From NCBI RefSeq assembly GCF_010682065.1, contig NZ_JAAGWG010000006.1, positions 62,001 through 126,000 on the forward strand: 64,000 nt of DNA, in the 5' to 3' direction. This document shows, piece after piece, positions 53,057 to 64,000 of the stretch. The first letter of the stretch is position 1. Every line of letters begins with the position of its first letter. A program made the position numbers and the translations under genes. The stretch comes from Blastococcus saxobsidens (GTDB taxonomy: Bacteria; Actinomycetota; Actinomycetes; Mycobacteriales; Geodermatophilaceae). Below the pieces are notes generated by a model. It had not been told where the DNA came from. It did no database searches and saw only the letters and a list, made by a program, of their open reading frames with translations.

Positions 53057-53594
53057 CGGAGGTCTCCTCGGGGGATGCAGGGGTGTCGAGTGCCGCGCGG
53101 AGGCGGCCGCGGGCGCGGTGCAGGCGCACGCGCGCGGTGCCGGCGGTCAGGCCGAGGGCAGCGGCCACCTGTGCGGGCGTCAGGCCCTCCCAGGCGATGA
53201 GGGCGAGGAGTTCGCGGTCCTCCTCCGACAGCGTCGCGAGCGCCGCGCGTACCCGCCGGGCGTCGGCCGACTGCTCGTGCAGGGCGGCGGGGTCCGGCAC
53301 GGCGCCAGGGGTGAACGCGCCGGCCAGCCGCTCGCCCAGCCGGCCGGCCCGGTCGCTGCTGCGCAGGGAGTTGGCCAGGCAGTTGCGGGCGATGCCGAAC
53401 AGCCACGGGCGGGCGTCGCCGGGATCCGGCGGCATGTCGGCGCGGCGCCGCCAGGCGGTCGCGAAGGTCTCGGCGACGACGTCCATCGCGTCCTCCCGGG
53501 ACGCCGCCCGCCGCAGCGCGTAGCCCAGCACCGCGGTGCCCGAGCTCCGGTAGACCTCCTCGAAGAGGTCGCCCCTCCCCGGGGCACCGGTCAT
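53046..53594 (-). CDS. ECF-type RNA polymerase sigma factor
   Basis: A 182-residue sigma-70 family factor with region 2 (LFEEVYRSSGTAVLGYALRR, DAMDVVAETFATAWRR) and region 4 (LTPAQVAAALGLTAGTARVRL) only, as in ECF factors. ATG 53594 has AAGGG about 9 bp before it and is preferred over the upstream in-frame starts at 53612 and 53621. The neighbouring membrane protein overlaps by 11 bp and likely keeps it inactive until a surface signal. Confidence 0.88.
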   Translation of the reverse strand: MTGAPGRGDLFEEVYRSSGTAVLGYALRRAASREDAMDVVAETFATAWRRRADMPPDPGDARPWLFGIARNCLANSLRSSDRAGRLGERLAGAFTPGAVPDPAALHEQSADARRVRAALATLSEEDRELLALIAWEGLTPAQVAAALGLTAGTARVRLHRARGRLRAALDTPASPEETSDEH

Positions 53595-53696
53595 GGGTTG
53601 CGGCCCTTGCATCGCGATCACGTGGAGTACATGTCCGGTCGCGGCCGATCGTTACAGGACGACCGGGCACCCGCGGCTCAGCGCACCCCGCGGACG

Positions 53697-54101
53697 TCAG
53701 TCGTGCCGGGTGCGGCGGCGCAGCCAGCCTCCGCCGTACAGCGCCCAGAGCACCAGCAGCGGCTGGAAGAACAGCCGGACCAGGCGCTTGCGGTCGGTGT
53801 CGAGACCGAAGGCGTCGGTGCCCTCCAGGTACTGCGCGACGTTGCCGGGGAAGATCAGCACGAAGAACGCCGCCAGCAGCGCGCCGATCAGCCGACGCTT
53901 CCTCGGCAGCGCGAGGAACGACGCGCCCAGCGCGATCTCGACGACCCCCGAGCCGAGCACCGTGAGGTCCTCGTCGAGGGGGAACCAGGCCGGCACCTGC
54001 GCCCGGAACTCCTCCCGCTGGACCGTGAGGTGCAGCGTGCCCGCCCCCACCATGGCTGCGCCCAGGAGCAGGCGGGCGGCGGTACGGGCGGCGGCGGGCA
54101 T
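53697..54101 (-). CDS. DoxX-like membrane protein
   Basis: A 134-residue protein with four hydrophobic segments and the opening ARLLLGAAMVGAGTLHLT, GSGVVEIALGASFL of the DoxX/DoxD-like family. Functions in this family are mixed (quinol oxidase subunit, thiosulphate related, detoxification). TACGGT six bases before ATG 54101 could be a -10 for a leaderless mRNA. Divergent from the TRIC gene. Confidence 0.78.
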   Translation of the reverse strand: MPAAARTAARLLLGAAMVGAGTLHLTVQREEFRAQVPAWFPLDEDLTVLGSGVVEIALGASFLALPRKRRLIGALLAAFFVLIFPGNVAQYLEGTDAFGLDTDRKRLVRLFFQPLLVLWALYGGGWLRRRTRHD

Positions 54102-54206
54102 ACCGGCACCGTAGACGGCCGGTCCGGTGCCGGACGGGGACCGCCGGTCGGGCAGAGTGGGCCGGCCGCGACTCCCGCGTCCGGCAGGGAGGAACCCAGA
54201 AGTCAC

Positions 54207-54842
54207 ATGCCCACCACGGCGCTGCTGATCCTGGATCTCGTGGGCACGTTCGCCTTCGCGCTCAACGGGGCCCTGATCGCCGTCCGGTCGACCCGGCTCG
54301 ACATCGTCGGCGTCATCACGCTCGGCATGATCACCGCGCTCGGCGGCGGCACGATCCGCGACGTCCTGCTCGGGGCCCTGCCACCGGCCACCTTCGTGGA
54401 CTGGCGGTACCTGGCGGTGGCTGCCGCCGGCGGGCTGATCGCCTTCTTCACCGGGCACTACCTGGAGCGGATCTACGGCGCGATCAACGTCCTGGACGCC
54501 GCCGGGCTGGGCCTGTTCGCCGTCACCGGCGCGCTCAAGGCGCTCGACCTCGGCTTCGGCCCGGCCCAGGCGGTCGTCGTCGGCGGGATCACCGGGGTGG
54601 GCGGCGGCACGCTGCGCGACGTGCTCATCCGCCAGGTCCCGTCGGTGCTGAGCAGCGGGTTGTACGCGGTGCCGGCGATCGTCGGGGCGACCGCCGTCGT
54701 CGTCGTCGAACTGCTCGACGTCCGTGGCGCGATCGCCACGGTGGGGGCCGCCGTCCTGTGCTTCGCCATCCGGATGCTGGGGGTGCACTTCGACGTGAAC
54801 GCGCCCTTCCCGCCGGGCCGCAGGTGGCACGAGCAGGAGTGA
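54207..54842 (+). CDS. TRIC-type trimeric intracellular cation channel homologue (UPF0126)
   Basis: A 211-residue membrane protein with seven hydrophobic segments and two GGGTxRDVL motifs (ITALGGGTIRDVLLG and ITGVGGGTLRDVLI), the inverted-repeat signature of bacterial TRIC channels (YicG/UPF0126), which conduct K+ or Na+. ATG 54207, GGAGG about 12 bp upstream. It converges on the DAHP synthase gene with a 21-bp gap. Confidence 0.9.
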   Translation: MPTTALLILDLVGTFAFALNGALIAVRSTRLDIVGVITLGMITALGGGTIRDVLLGALPPATFVDWRYLAVAAAGGLIAFFTGHYLERIYGAINVLDAAGLGLFAVTGALKALDLGFGPAQAVVVGGITGVGGGTLRDVLIRQVPSVLSSGLYAVPAIVGATAVVVVELLDVRGAIATVGAAVLCFAIRMLGVHFDVNAPFPPGRRWHEQE

Positions 54843-54863
54843 GCGCTCAACCGAGCGCGCCGG

Positions 54864-56108
54864 TCACCCTCGTCCGGCGCCTGCCCGCCGCGCCCGGGAC
54901 GCCGCGGCGAGCTCGGCGAACAGCGCCTCGGTGGTCGGCAGGTCGACGCAGGCGTCGGTGACGCTCTTGCCGTACTCGAGCGCCTCCGGGTGCCGCTGGT
55001 CGAGGTCCTGCCGCCCGGCGACCAGGTTGCTCTCGATCATCACGCCGCGGATCGCCCGCTCGCCGCCGGCGATCTGCCCCGCGAGGTCGCGCACGACGTC
55101 GATCTGGCGCAGGTGGTTCTTCTGGCTGTTGCCGTGCGAGGCGTCGACCACCAGCACCTCGGGCAGCCCGCGCGCGGCCAGCTTCTGCCGGGTCTCGGCG
55201 ATGTGCGCCGCGGAGTAGTTGGGCCCGTCCTTGGTGCCGCGCAGGATCACGTGCCCGGTCTCGTTGCCCGTCGTCGACAACTGGGCGCTCACGCCGTGCT
55301 GGTCGACGCCGAGGAACTCGTGCGGCGCCCGCGCGGCGACGACCGCCTGGATCGCGGAGTCGACGCTGCCCTCCGGCGAGTTCTTGAAGCCGACGACGGA
55401 GGAGAAGCCCGACACCCGCTCGCGCGCGGTCTGGTCGGTGACGTTGCGGGCGCCGACACCGTTGTAGGTGATCAGCCCGTCGACGTACTGCGGGGTGAGC
55501 GCGTTGAGCGGTTCGGCCGCCACGGGCACGCCCTGCTCGGTGATCCGGCACATGAGCATCCGGGTGGCCACCAGCCCGACGCTGATCCGGCTGGAGCCGT
55601 CGAGGAACGGGTCGTAGGCGAAGCCCTTCCAGTCGACCTCGGTGCGCGGCTTCTCGGTGTAGGTCCGCATGAGGATCTCGAGGTCCTCGCCGTGCCGCTC
55701 GCGCATGCGCGCGAGGAAGCCGGCGTACTCCAGCGCCGCGGCCGGGTCGTGGATCGAGCACGGGCCGGCGATGACGGCCAGCCGCTCGTCGGCGCCGGCC
55801 ACGATGTCGGCCGCGGCCTGCCGCCCCGCCTGGGTCGTGCCCAGCGACTCCTTCGACAGCGGCACGACGGTGGCGACGGCGGCCGGCGTGACGACGACGC
55901 TCAGCCCCGTGATCCGGGTGTTCGCCAGGCCCGGGAGCTCGGCCGGCTCCGGCTGCGCGACACCGAGCCGTTCCCGGACCTCCGGCAGAAGCTCGGTCAG
56001 CGTGGCGTCGATCTGCGCGTTCACCCGGGTCTGCACCTCGACCAGCAGGTCGGCGATCTGCGTCGCGGTCCCGAGGATGTCGTCCACGGGAGCGGTCGGC
56101 TCGTCCAT
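54864..56108 (-). CDS. aroG: DAHP synthase, class I AroG type
   Basis: A 414-residue 3-deoxy-D-arabino-heptulosonate-7-phosphate synthase (PEP + erythrose-4-phosphate), first step of the shikimate pathway. AGPCSIHDPAAALEYAGFL, MRTYTEKPRT and ASHGNSQKNHLRQ are hallmark segments of type I (AroF/G/H) enzymes. The N-terminal about 60 residues are an extension with possible regulatory role. GTG 56114 or ATG 56108 can start it, GGAG upstream. Adjacent ppsA makes PEP, so supply and use of PEP are near one another. Confidence 0.92.
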   Translation of the reverse strand: MDEPTAPVDDILGTATQIADLLVEVQTRVNAQIDATLTELLPEVRERLGVAQPEPAELPGLANTRITGLSVVVTPAAVATVVPLSKESLGTTQAGRQAAADIVAGADERLAVIAGPCSIHDPAAALEYAGFLARMRERHGEDLEILMRTYTEKPRTEVDWKGFAYDPFLDGSSRISVGLVATRMLMCRITEQGVPVAAEPLNALTPQYVDGLITYNGVGARNVTDQTARERVSGFSSVVGFKNSPEGSVDSAIQAVVAARAPHEFLGVDQHGVSAQLSTTGNETGHVILRGTKDGPNYSAAHIAETRQKLAARGLPEVLVVDASHGNSQKNHLRQIDVVRDLAGQIAGGERAIRGVMIESNLVAGRQDLDQRHPEALEYGKSVTDACVDLPTTEALFAELAAASRARRAGAGRG

Positions 56109-56242
56109 CGTCACGGTTCTCCAGCAGCTCGGCGGTGCCGGTCCCGGTCGGGATCCCGGCCCGCACAGCATGGCCGGGGCGGTTGCCCGGGACGCCACGC
56201 ACCCCCCCGGCCGCGCCTCCCGGAGACCTCGGCCGGGCAGTT

Positions 56243-56286
56243 CCGGACCGGGCCGGCCCCGCACGCGCGGTGCCGGCCCGGTCCGG
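56243..56286 (-). terminator. Terminator after ppsA, 15-bp perfect stem
   Basis: CCGGACCGGGCCGGC (56243-56257) pairs with GCCGGCCCGGTCCGG (56272-56286), 14-nt loop, just beyond the ppsA stop at 56291. It lies also upstream of the DAHP synthase gene. Confidence 0.88.
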
Positions 56287-56290
56287 TGCC

Positions 56291-58710
<2,420 letters not shown>

Positions 58711-58711
<1 letters not shown>

Positions 58712-59619
58712 CAGCGGTTGGTCCTTCCTCGGTGGAGGTCGTGGCCGGACTGCGCGCGCGCGAGGCTGCGCCGTTGCCGGGCCAGGGTCTGGATCACGAC
58801 GGCGGCGATCTCCTCCACGGAGGCCGCCGAGGTGTCCACGGTGGGCAGATCATGCCTGTCGTACATCGCCGACGCCCGGCGCAGCTCGAAGCGGCACTGC
58901 TCTTCCGAGGCATACCGGGAGTCCGGGCGCCGCTCCTGCCGGACCCGGCTGAGGCGGGCCACCGTGGTGGTCAGCCCGAAGCAGCGGTCGGCCAGGTCGC
59001 GGACCGGGCGCGGCAGGTCGGTGGTCTCCAGGTCCTCGTCGACGAGCGGGTAGTTGGCCACGAACAGGCCGTGCTGCAGGGCCAGGTACATGGCGGTCGG
59101 CGTCTTGCCGCACCGCGACGGCGCCAGCAGGACGACGTCGGCCCGGTCCAGGCCGCGGGGGCTCAGCCCGTCGTCGTGCTCGATGGCGAACTCGATCGCC
59201 GCCATCCGGTCGTTGTAGCGGCGCACGTCACCCAGCCCGTGCAGCCGCCGGGCCTCACGCAGGCCGCGGGCGCCGAGCTGGGCCTCCACGCGGTCCATGT
59301 GCAGCCCGAAGAAGTCGATGATCGGGGCCTTGGTCCTCATCAGCTCCGCCCGCACCTCGTCGACGGCGGCGGTGGTGAAGACCAGCGGGGCGACCGGCCC
59401 GGCCATCACCTCGTCGAGCTGGGCCACCACCTCGCGCGCCTCCTCGACCGAGGAGATGAACGGGATCACGGTGCGCTCGAAGCGCACGTCCGGGAACTGG
59501 ATGAGCAGCGCGTTGCCCATCGTCTCGGCGCTGATCCCGGTGCTGTCGGACAGGAAGAACACCGGGACGACGACCTCGTCGTCGCCCTCGGTCGCGGGAC
59601 CCGGGGGGCGCTCGGTCAA
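58711..59619 (-). CDS. ppsR: PpsR, bifunctional regulator of PEP synthase (DUF299)
   Basis: A 302-residue PPSR protein, a kinase/pyrophosphorylase that inactivates and reactivates PEP synthase by Thr phosphorylation. [10 protein letters not shown] (24-33) is diagnostic; the P-loop-like APSRCGKT (166-173) is intact. Starts at TTG 59619 with GGGG six bases upstream; no better start lies inside. Overlaps ppsA by one base, giving a regulator-enzyme operon. Confidence 0.94.
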
Positions 59620-59777
59620 CGGGCGCCCCCCGCGGGGTTCCCGGCGTCCCGCCGTCGTGGATCGGTCGTCATGTCAGCACCTCGGGATTCCTGCGTCGTC
59701 GTCCCCGCGTCGTCGCAGAGCGGCTCGGGCGGAGAGTGTCCCCCGAGCGCGGCGTCCCGGGCACCTCCGGCGCCCGG

Positions 59778-61016
59778 TCAGCGGCCCGCCGCCTCCGGGG
59801 GCCCGGAGCGGACGGTGAGCACCATGGCGGTGGCGGCCACCCCGAGCAGCAGGGCCGCCACGATCACCGCCAGGTACTCGCCCGTCGCGCCGATCACCAC
59901 GCCCGCGGCGGGCGGCCCGATCGCCGAGCCCACGGCGGCGGACGTGTAGAGGATCCCGAGCAGCCCACCGAGACCGCGCAGGCCGAACAGCTCGGCGACC
60001 AGGGTCGGGCCGAGCGCGACGAAGCCCCCGTAGCCGATCCCGAGCAGCGCGGCGAAGACGACCAGGCGGGGATAGCCGGGCTCGCCGAGCCAGAGCAGGA
60101 AGCTCCCGGCCATCAGCGCGAAGCAGGCCTGGTAGGTGCGGAGCACGCCGGTGCGGGCGGCGGCGGCGCCGAGGGCCAGGCGCCCGAGGATGCTGGCCGC
60201 CCCGATGACCCCGACCAGGGCGGCCGCGGCCACGTCCCCCGTCCCCCGGCTCACGGCGTACGCCGGCAGGTGCACGAACGGGACGAACAGCCCGATGGAG
60301 ATCAGCAGGCCGCTGGCGTAGAGGCGCCGGTACGTCGGGGTGCGCAGCCGGGGGCCCAGCGGTGCGCGGTCGGCCTGCGCGGCTCCGGGGGCCGGGCGGA
60401 CGAGGAACGCGCACCCGACGAGCGCGACCGTGCCGACGGCGGCGAGGACGAGGTAGGCGTCGCGCCACCCGTGGCGGGCGATGAGGTCGGCAGCCAGCGG
60501 CGCGACGAGCAGCGTGCCGAGACCGATGCCGGACACCGCGATGCCGACGGCCAGGGTGCGCCGCCGGGTGAACCACCCGCCCACGACGGCGACCAGCGGC
60601 ACGTAGCTGCAGGCCACCGCGAGCCCGACGCCGAGGCCGTGCCCCACGTAGGCGTGCCACAGCGCCGTCGCCCGGGAGGTGAGCACCAGTCCCAGACCCA
60701 GGGCGAGGGCGCCGACGAGCACCACCCGCCGGGGACCGAACCGGTCGACGGCCGGCCCGGAGAGCGCACCGAGACCGAACAGGGCGATCAGGGTCAGCGA
60801 GAAGACGCCGGCGGTCGCTCCCGGGCCGGAGCCGAGCGCGTCGCTCACCGGCAGCAGGAAGGCCCCGAAGCTGTAGGCCACCCCGAAGCTGACGAACATC
60901 GCGACGAAGGCCGCGGCGAGCACCGACCAGGCCCGCCGGCCGTCCTGCACGTCGAGCGGGGACGGTGTCCGAGCGCGGTCGGGGCCTGTCGTCACGTCGT
61001 CGTCCGGACCTTCCAC
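59778..61016 (-). CDS. MFS transporter (monocarboxylate/oxalate:formate type)
   Basis: A 412-residue permease, about 12 hydrophobic segments. SYSFGAFLLPVSDALG-like first helix, DRFGPRRVVLVG loop 2 and the two-half symmetry match MFS transporters of the OFA/monocarboxylate porter kind (MCT-like). Starts at GTG 61016; GTG at about 60992 (VTTGPDR) is an alternative. Substrate probably an organic acid, not proven. Confidence 0.8.
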   Translation of the reverse strand: MEGPDDDVTTGPDRARTPSPLDVQDGRRAWSVLAAAFVAMFVSFGVAYSFGAFLLPVSDALGSGPGATAGVFSLTLIALFGLGALSGPAVDRFGPRRVVLVGALALGLGLVLTSRATALWHAYVGHGLGVGLAVACSYVPLVAVVGGWFTRRRTLAVGIAVSGIGLGTLLVAPLAADLIARHGWRDAYLVLAAVGTVALVGCAFLVRPAPGAAQADRAPLGPRLRTPTYRRLYASGLLISIGLFVPFVHLPAYAVSRGTGDVAAAALVGVIGAASILGRLALGAAAARTGVLRTYQACFALMAGSFLLWLGEPGYPRLVVFAALLGIGYGGFVALGPTLVAELFGLRGLGGLLGILYTSAAVGSAIGPPAAGVVIGATGEYLAVIVAALLLGVAATAMVLTVRSGPPEAAGR

Positions 61017-61043
61017 CTCGTCACCGGATGGCCGTCGGCGTGG

Positions 61044-62249
61044 TCAGGGGCGGTGGTGCGACGTCACCAGCCGGACGGTCTCCGGCAGCGCGCGCAGCTG
61101 CGCCAGCAGTTCCGCCGGCAGCGCCCCGTTCACGTCGGTCACGACGTAGCCGAAGGGGCCGCGGGTGGACAGCATCTGGCCGTCCACGTTGAGCCCGTGC
61201 TCCCCGACCAGCGCGTCGACGCGGGCGAGGACGCCCGGCACGTTGCGGTGCAGCAGCGCGAACCGGGAGACCGAGGAGCCGTGCAGTGCCACGGCGGGCA
61301 TGTTCACGCTGAGCGTCGTGGTCCCGGTGCGGGAGTAGTCCACCAGCTTGCCGGCGACGAAGCGCCCGATGTCGTACTGCGCCTCCTGGGTCGACCCGCC
61401 GACGTGCGGGGTGAGGATCACGTTGGGCAGGCCGCGCAGGACGGAGCCGAACTCGTCGCCCTGCTTCTTCGGCTCGTCGGGGAACACGTCGACCGCCGCA
61501 CCGGCGATGTGGCCGCTGAGGATGTGGTCGCGCAGCGCCTCGTGGTCGACGACGAATCCGCGGGAGAGGTTGAGGAAGAGGCTGCGCCGGCGCATCTTGG
61601 CGAACTGCTCCGCGCCGAACAGCCCGGCGTTGCCGCCCCGGCCGTCCACGTGCAGCGTCACGGCCTCCGCCCGCTCGAGCAGCTCGTCGAGGCTGTCGCA
61701 GCGCTGCGCGTTGCCCAGCGCCAGCTTGTCCTCCAGGTCGTAGAAGACCACGCGCATGCCGAGGGCCTCGGCCAGCACCGACAGCTGGCTGCCGATGTTG
61801 CCGTAGCCCACGATGCCGAGCGTCCGGCCCCGGATCTCGTGGCTGCCGGTCGCCGACTTGTCCCAGATCCCCGCGTGCAGCGCGCGGTCCCGGTCGGTGA
61901 GCCGCCGCGCCAGGCTGATGATCTCCGCGATCGCCAGCTCCACCACGCTGCGGGTGTTGGAGTACGGCGCGTTGAAGACCGCGACCCCGGCCTCGGCCGC
62001 CGCGGTGAGATCGATCTGGTTGGTGCCGATGCAGAACGCACCCACCGCGGACAGCGCCGGCCGGCGCGCCAGCACCTCCGCGGTCACCTGCGTCTTGGAC
62101 CGGATGCCGAGCACGTCGACGCCGTCCAGCGCGGCGATCAGGTCGGCCTCGTCCAGCGCCCCGTGCAGCGACTCGACCTCGAAGCCCGCCGAGGACAGCA
62201 GCTCGACCGCGACCGGGTCGATGTTCTCGAGCAGCAGAGCTCTGGGCAT
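61044..62249 (-). CDS. serA: D-3-phosphoglycerate dehydrogenase
   Basis: A 401-residue enzyme of the E. coli type (short form, C-terminal ACT domain). GIVGYGNIGSQLSVLAEALGM carries the NAD GxGxxG loop; the Arg-Glu-His set is seen around GAAVDVFPDEP and NVILTPHVGGST. The C-terminal ACT (FALLHRNVPGVLARVDALVGE) should bind serine for feedback inhibition. ATG 62249 with GGGAG upstream; the frame is open to 62288. First step of serine synthesis. Confidence 0.93.
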   Translation of the reverse strand: MPRALLLENIDPVAVELLSSAGFEVESLHGALDEADLIAALDGVDVLGIRSKTQVTAEVLARRPALSAVGAFCIGTNQIDLTAAAEAGVAVFNAPYSNTRSVVELAIAEIISLARRLTDRDRALHAGIWDKSATGSHEIRGRTLGIVGYGNIGSQLSVLAEALGMRVVFYDLEDKLALGNAQRCDSLDELLERAEAVTLHVDGRGGNAGLFGAEQFAKMRRRSLFLNLSRGFVVDHEALRDHILSGHIAGAAVDVFPDEPKKQGDEFGSVLRGLPNVILTPHVGGSTQEAQYDIGRFVAGKLVDYSRTGTTTLSVNMPAVALHGSSVSRFALLHRNVPGVLARVDALVGEHGLNVDGQMLSTRGPFGYVVTDVNGALPAELLAQLRALPETVRLVTSHHRP

Positions 62250-62336
62250 GTCGGGTCCGTCTCCCTCGGGTAGCCAGTCGCGGGCCATCCTCTCAGTCGC
62301 GCCCCCGGCCCCGACCAGGCGTGGGGGCGACCGGCC

Positions 62337-63674
62337 TCAGCGCCCCTGCCCGGCCGGTGACGGCGGGCGGGTCGCGACGGCGTCGCGTACGGGGGCGGTG
62401 AGGGTGTGCAGGGCCGCTCCCAACGTCGCGACGTCCTCCAGCGGGGTGGCCGAGCTGCAGCTCACGCGCACCGCGCCGGGCACCCGGTCGGTCCGGCCCG
62501 ATCGGGCGTCGTCGTGGAACCGCGCCACCTCGTCCGGGCCGAGACCGAGCAGCCGGCCGAGGTAGGGGTGGGCGCAGAAGCACCCGCTGCGGACCCCGAT
62601 GCCGTGCTCCCGGGCCAACCGCTCCGCGACGTCGGCGTGGTGCATGCCGTCGAGGACGAAGGTGGCCACGGGGAGGCGGTCGCCGGACACCGGGCCCAGG
62701 CGGCGCAGCCCGGGAACGGTGGCCAGCTCGTCGTCCAGCGCGCGGACGAGTGCCTCCTCGTGGAGCCGGCGCCGCGCACCTGCGCTGAGGAGTTCCTCGG
62801 CGGCGGCGGCGAGCGCCACGGCGCCGACGACGTTGGGCGTGCCCGCGTCGTCCCGGTCGGGGGTGTCGGCCCAGATGACCTCGTCGTGCGAGACCGCCTT
62901 CACCGCTCCGCCCCCGACGAGGAAGGGCTCACCCTCGGCGAGCAGTCGCCGGTCGACGACCAGGCCGCTCGCCCCGAAGGGCGCGAACATCTTGTGGCCG
63001 GACCACACGAGCACGTCGATGCCGAGCGCGGTCATGTCCACCGGGCGGTGCGGCACCAGCTGCGCCCCGTCGACCACCACCAGCACGCCGCGCTGGCGCG
63101 CCGCCGCGGCGATCCCGGCGAGGTCGGGCAGCCAGCCGGTGACGTTGGACGCGCCGGACACCGCCAGCACGCGCGGGGTGGGGCGCTCGTCGAGGGCGGC
63201 GACCACGGCGGCGACGTCGTAGGTCCCGGACCGGTCGACGTCGACGATCCGCACCTGCGCGTGGCGCTGCCAGGGCAGCAGGTTGGCGTGGTGCTCGACC
63301 GCGGTGGTGACGACGACGTCGTCCCGGGTCAGACCGAGCCGGAAGGCGATCTGGTTGAGGCCCTCGGTGGTGTTGCGGGGGAACAGGGCCACGTGCGTCG
63401 CCGGATCGGCGCCCACGAAGCGGACGAGGGTCTCGCGGGCCTGCTCGTACCGGGCGCTGGAGTACTGCGACTTCGCCCCGGCCCCCCGGTGGACGCTGGA
63501 GTACCAGGGCAGGAAGTCCTGCACGGCGCGGACGACCGCCTCCGAGGGCGACGTGGTGGCCGCGGCGTCGAGGTCCACGTAGCGCCGGGGCTCCCCGGCG
63601 ACGGAGACCTGCAGGTCCGCGCCGACCAGTGGTTCCTGCCTGGCGGAGATCCCGGTTCCGAACAAGGACGTCAT
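62337..63674 (-). CDS. Class V aminotransferase, cysteine desulfurase-like
   Basis: A 445-residue PLP enzyme of fold type I. The lysine is Lys228 (WSGHKMFAPFGASG); TAVEHHANLLPW, SGASNVTGWLPD and Cys365/Cys367 in SGCFCAHPY are as in SufS/IscS-like enzymes, where a cysteine near the C-terminal loop accepts sulfur. However its partner suf genes are not in the window, so a cysteine desulfurase/selenocysteine lyase or another aminotransferase is possible. ATG 63674, GGGAG 10 bp upstream; GTG 63680 possible. Confidence 0.8.
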   Translation of the reverse strand: MTSLFGTGISARQEPLVGADLQVSVAGEPRRYVDLDAAATTSPSEAVVRAVQDFLPWYSSVHRGAGAKSQYSSARYEQARETLVRFVGADPATHVALFPRNTTEGLNQIAFRLGLTRDDVVVTTAVEHHANLLPWQRHAQVRIVDVDRSGTYDVAAVVAALDERPTPRVLAVSGASNVTGWLPDLAGIAAAARQRGVLVVVDGAQLVPHRPVDMTALGIDVLVWSGHKMFAPFGASGLVVDRRLLAEGEPFLVGGGAVKAVSHDEVIWADTPDRDDAGTPNVVGAVALAAAAEELLSAGARRRLHEEALVRALDDELATVPGLRRLGPVSGDRLPVATFVLDGMHHADVAERLAREHGIGVRSGCFCAHPYLGRLLGLGPDEVARFHDDARSGRTDRVPGAVRVSCSSATPLEDVATLGAALHTLTAPVRDAVATRPPSPAGQGR

Positions 63675-63963
63675 GGTCACCGCACTCCCGTCACGACGCG
63701 TTACCGTCCGGTGACACTTCGCCAGCTTCTTACCGCCAAGGCGGTACGACGGCGGACGACACCGCACGTCCTGGCATCGGGCCGGTGAACGTCGCCGACG
63801 GCCGGGGTGGCCGCGGCCGCTCTCCGCCCGGCGACCGCTCCGGAGGGGGTGCACCATGGGCGCCGGGCCCGTGAGCGACGCGATCCGGTCCCCCGGCAGC
63901 GGCTTCCCGGGCGGGGACCGCCCGCCACGGCCCGCCACGAGATCCCCACGGAGCGGAGCACCC
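63675..63963. other. 289-bp intergenic region between divergent genes
   Basis: No gene seen. TTGGCG (on minus strand) and a GTCACC/GGTAAC partial inverted repeat lie upstream of the aminotransferase; these may be promoter or operator elements but I cannot fix them. Confidence 0.4.
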
Positions 63964-64000
63964 ATGAAGGTCGGGGAGATCGACATCCACCCCATCGCCG
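63964..64000 (+). CDS. Start of probable MBL-fold metallo-hydrolase (truncated by window)
   Basis: ATG 63964 follows GGAGCGGAGC. Only 12 residues are seen: MKVGEIDIHPIA. This start is typical of a class of MBL-fold hydrolases beginning MKVGDIE-like, but twelve residues are too few to be sure. Confidence 0.45.
   Translation, partial: MKVGEIDIHPIA

Noticed and set aside
62337..63674. Encapsulin cargo cysteine desulfurase
   Set aside because: Family 2 encapsulin cargo enzymes are similar, but no encapsulin shell gene or cargo-loading extension is seen in the window.
63675..63760. Riboswitch upstream of the aminotransferase
   Set aside because: No conserved riboswitch core or hairpin set is recognisable.

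Overview
The window is chromosomal DNA of a very high-GC actinobacterium. GC-rich third codon positions, many GTG starts, F420-type and luciferase-like oxidoreductases, a fabG1-inhA-hemH operon, a UsfX/SigF-type anti-sigma/sigma pair, Ku plus LigD-type end joining and DUF222/HNH genes point to Frankiales/Geodermatophilales. My best guess is Geodermatophilaceae (Blastococcus, Geodermatophilus or Modestobacter), by gene content and not by database search. I see no rRNA, tRNA, CRISPR array, prophage or complete insertion sequence. The window cuts a gene at each end: a DivIVA-domain protein at 1-435 (-) and a probable MBL-fold hydrolase beginning at 63964 (+).

Layout. 0.4-6.5 kb: a luciferase-like monooxygenase/FMN reductase pair behind a MarR-type operator, a small acidic lipoprotein, a stand-alone FMN/3Fe-4S glutamate-synthase-like protein, and an MFS exporter divergent from a TetR regulator. 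6.5-14.3 kb: an XXXLXXG heptad-repeat membrane protein, a cupin, a two-domain FAD/Fe-S dehydrogenase, a KhtT/KhtU-like cation-proton antiporter and an SGNH hydrolase. 14.3-24 kb: a TetR-EmrB efflux pair, a crotonase, a FabG-like reductase, an AI-2E permease, ankyrin, GNAT and dienelactone-hydrolase genes, a SatD operon and a PPOX/F420 protein. 24-30.2 kb: a second AI-2E permease, a PAC2 protein, an AAHS-type MFS transporter, and a CatR/FurA-catalase operon under a 25-bp palindrome.

30.3-41.6 kb is the most interesting stretch, a stress and DNA-repair neighbourhood. It holds a DUF222/HNH gene with an SOS (LexA) box and a frameshift, then Ku, ATP-dependent ligase and LigD-type polymerase as three separate genes, DUF1360 and DUF5709 proteins, a STAS antagonist and a type IB topoisomerase. 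A single protein fuses phosphatase, kinase and STAS domains (a whole partner switch in one chain). Divergent from it is a UsfX-like anti-sigma gene overlapping a SigF/SigB-family sigma gene, behind a good match to a SigF promoter. 41.6-54.8 kb: a triple 84-bp hairpin repeat, stomatin/NfeD, argG with a probable ArgR-type operator, a hemerythrin, the hemH-inhA-fabG1 operon, a second partner-switch module (membrane PP2C, STAS, kinase), an ECF sigma/anti-sigma-like pair, DoxX and TRIC proteins. 54.8-64 kb: DAHP synthase, PEP synthase with its PpsR regulator, an MFS carrier, SerA and a class V aminotransferase.

Recurrent structure: many convergent or operon-end junctions carry long perfect hairpins, one of which contains both stop codons of two facing genes. 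A dispersed palindromic repeat family occurs at 26.4 and 41.6 kb. I did not find a convincing wholly new system. The best leads are the fused partner-switch protein with a substituted metal ligand, the SOS-controlled frameshifted DUF222/HNH gene, and the palindromic repeat family.
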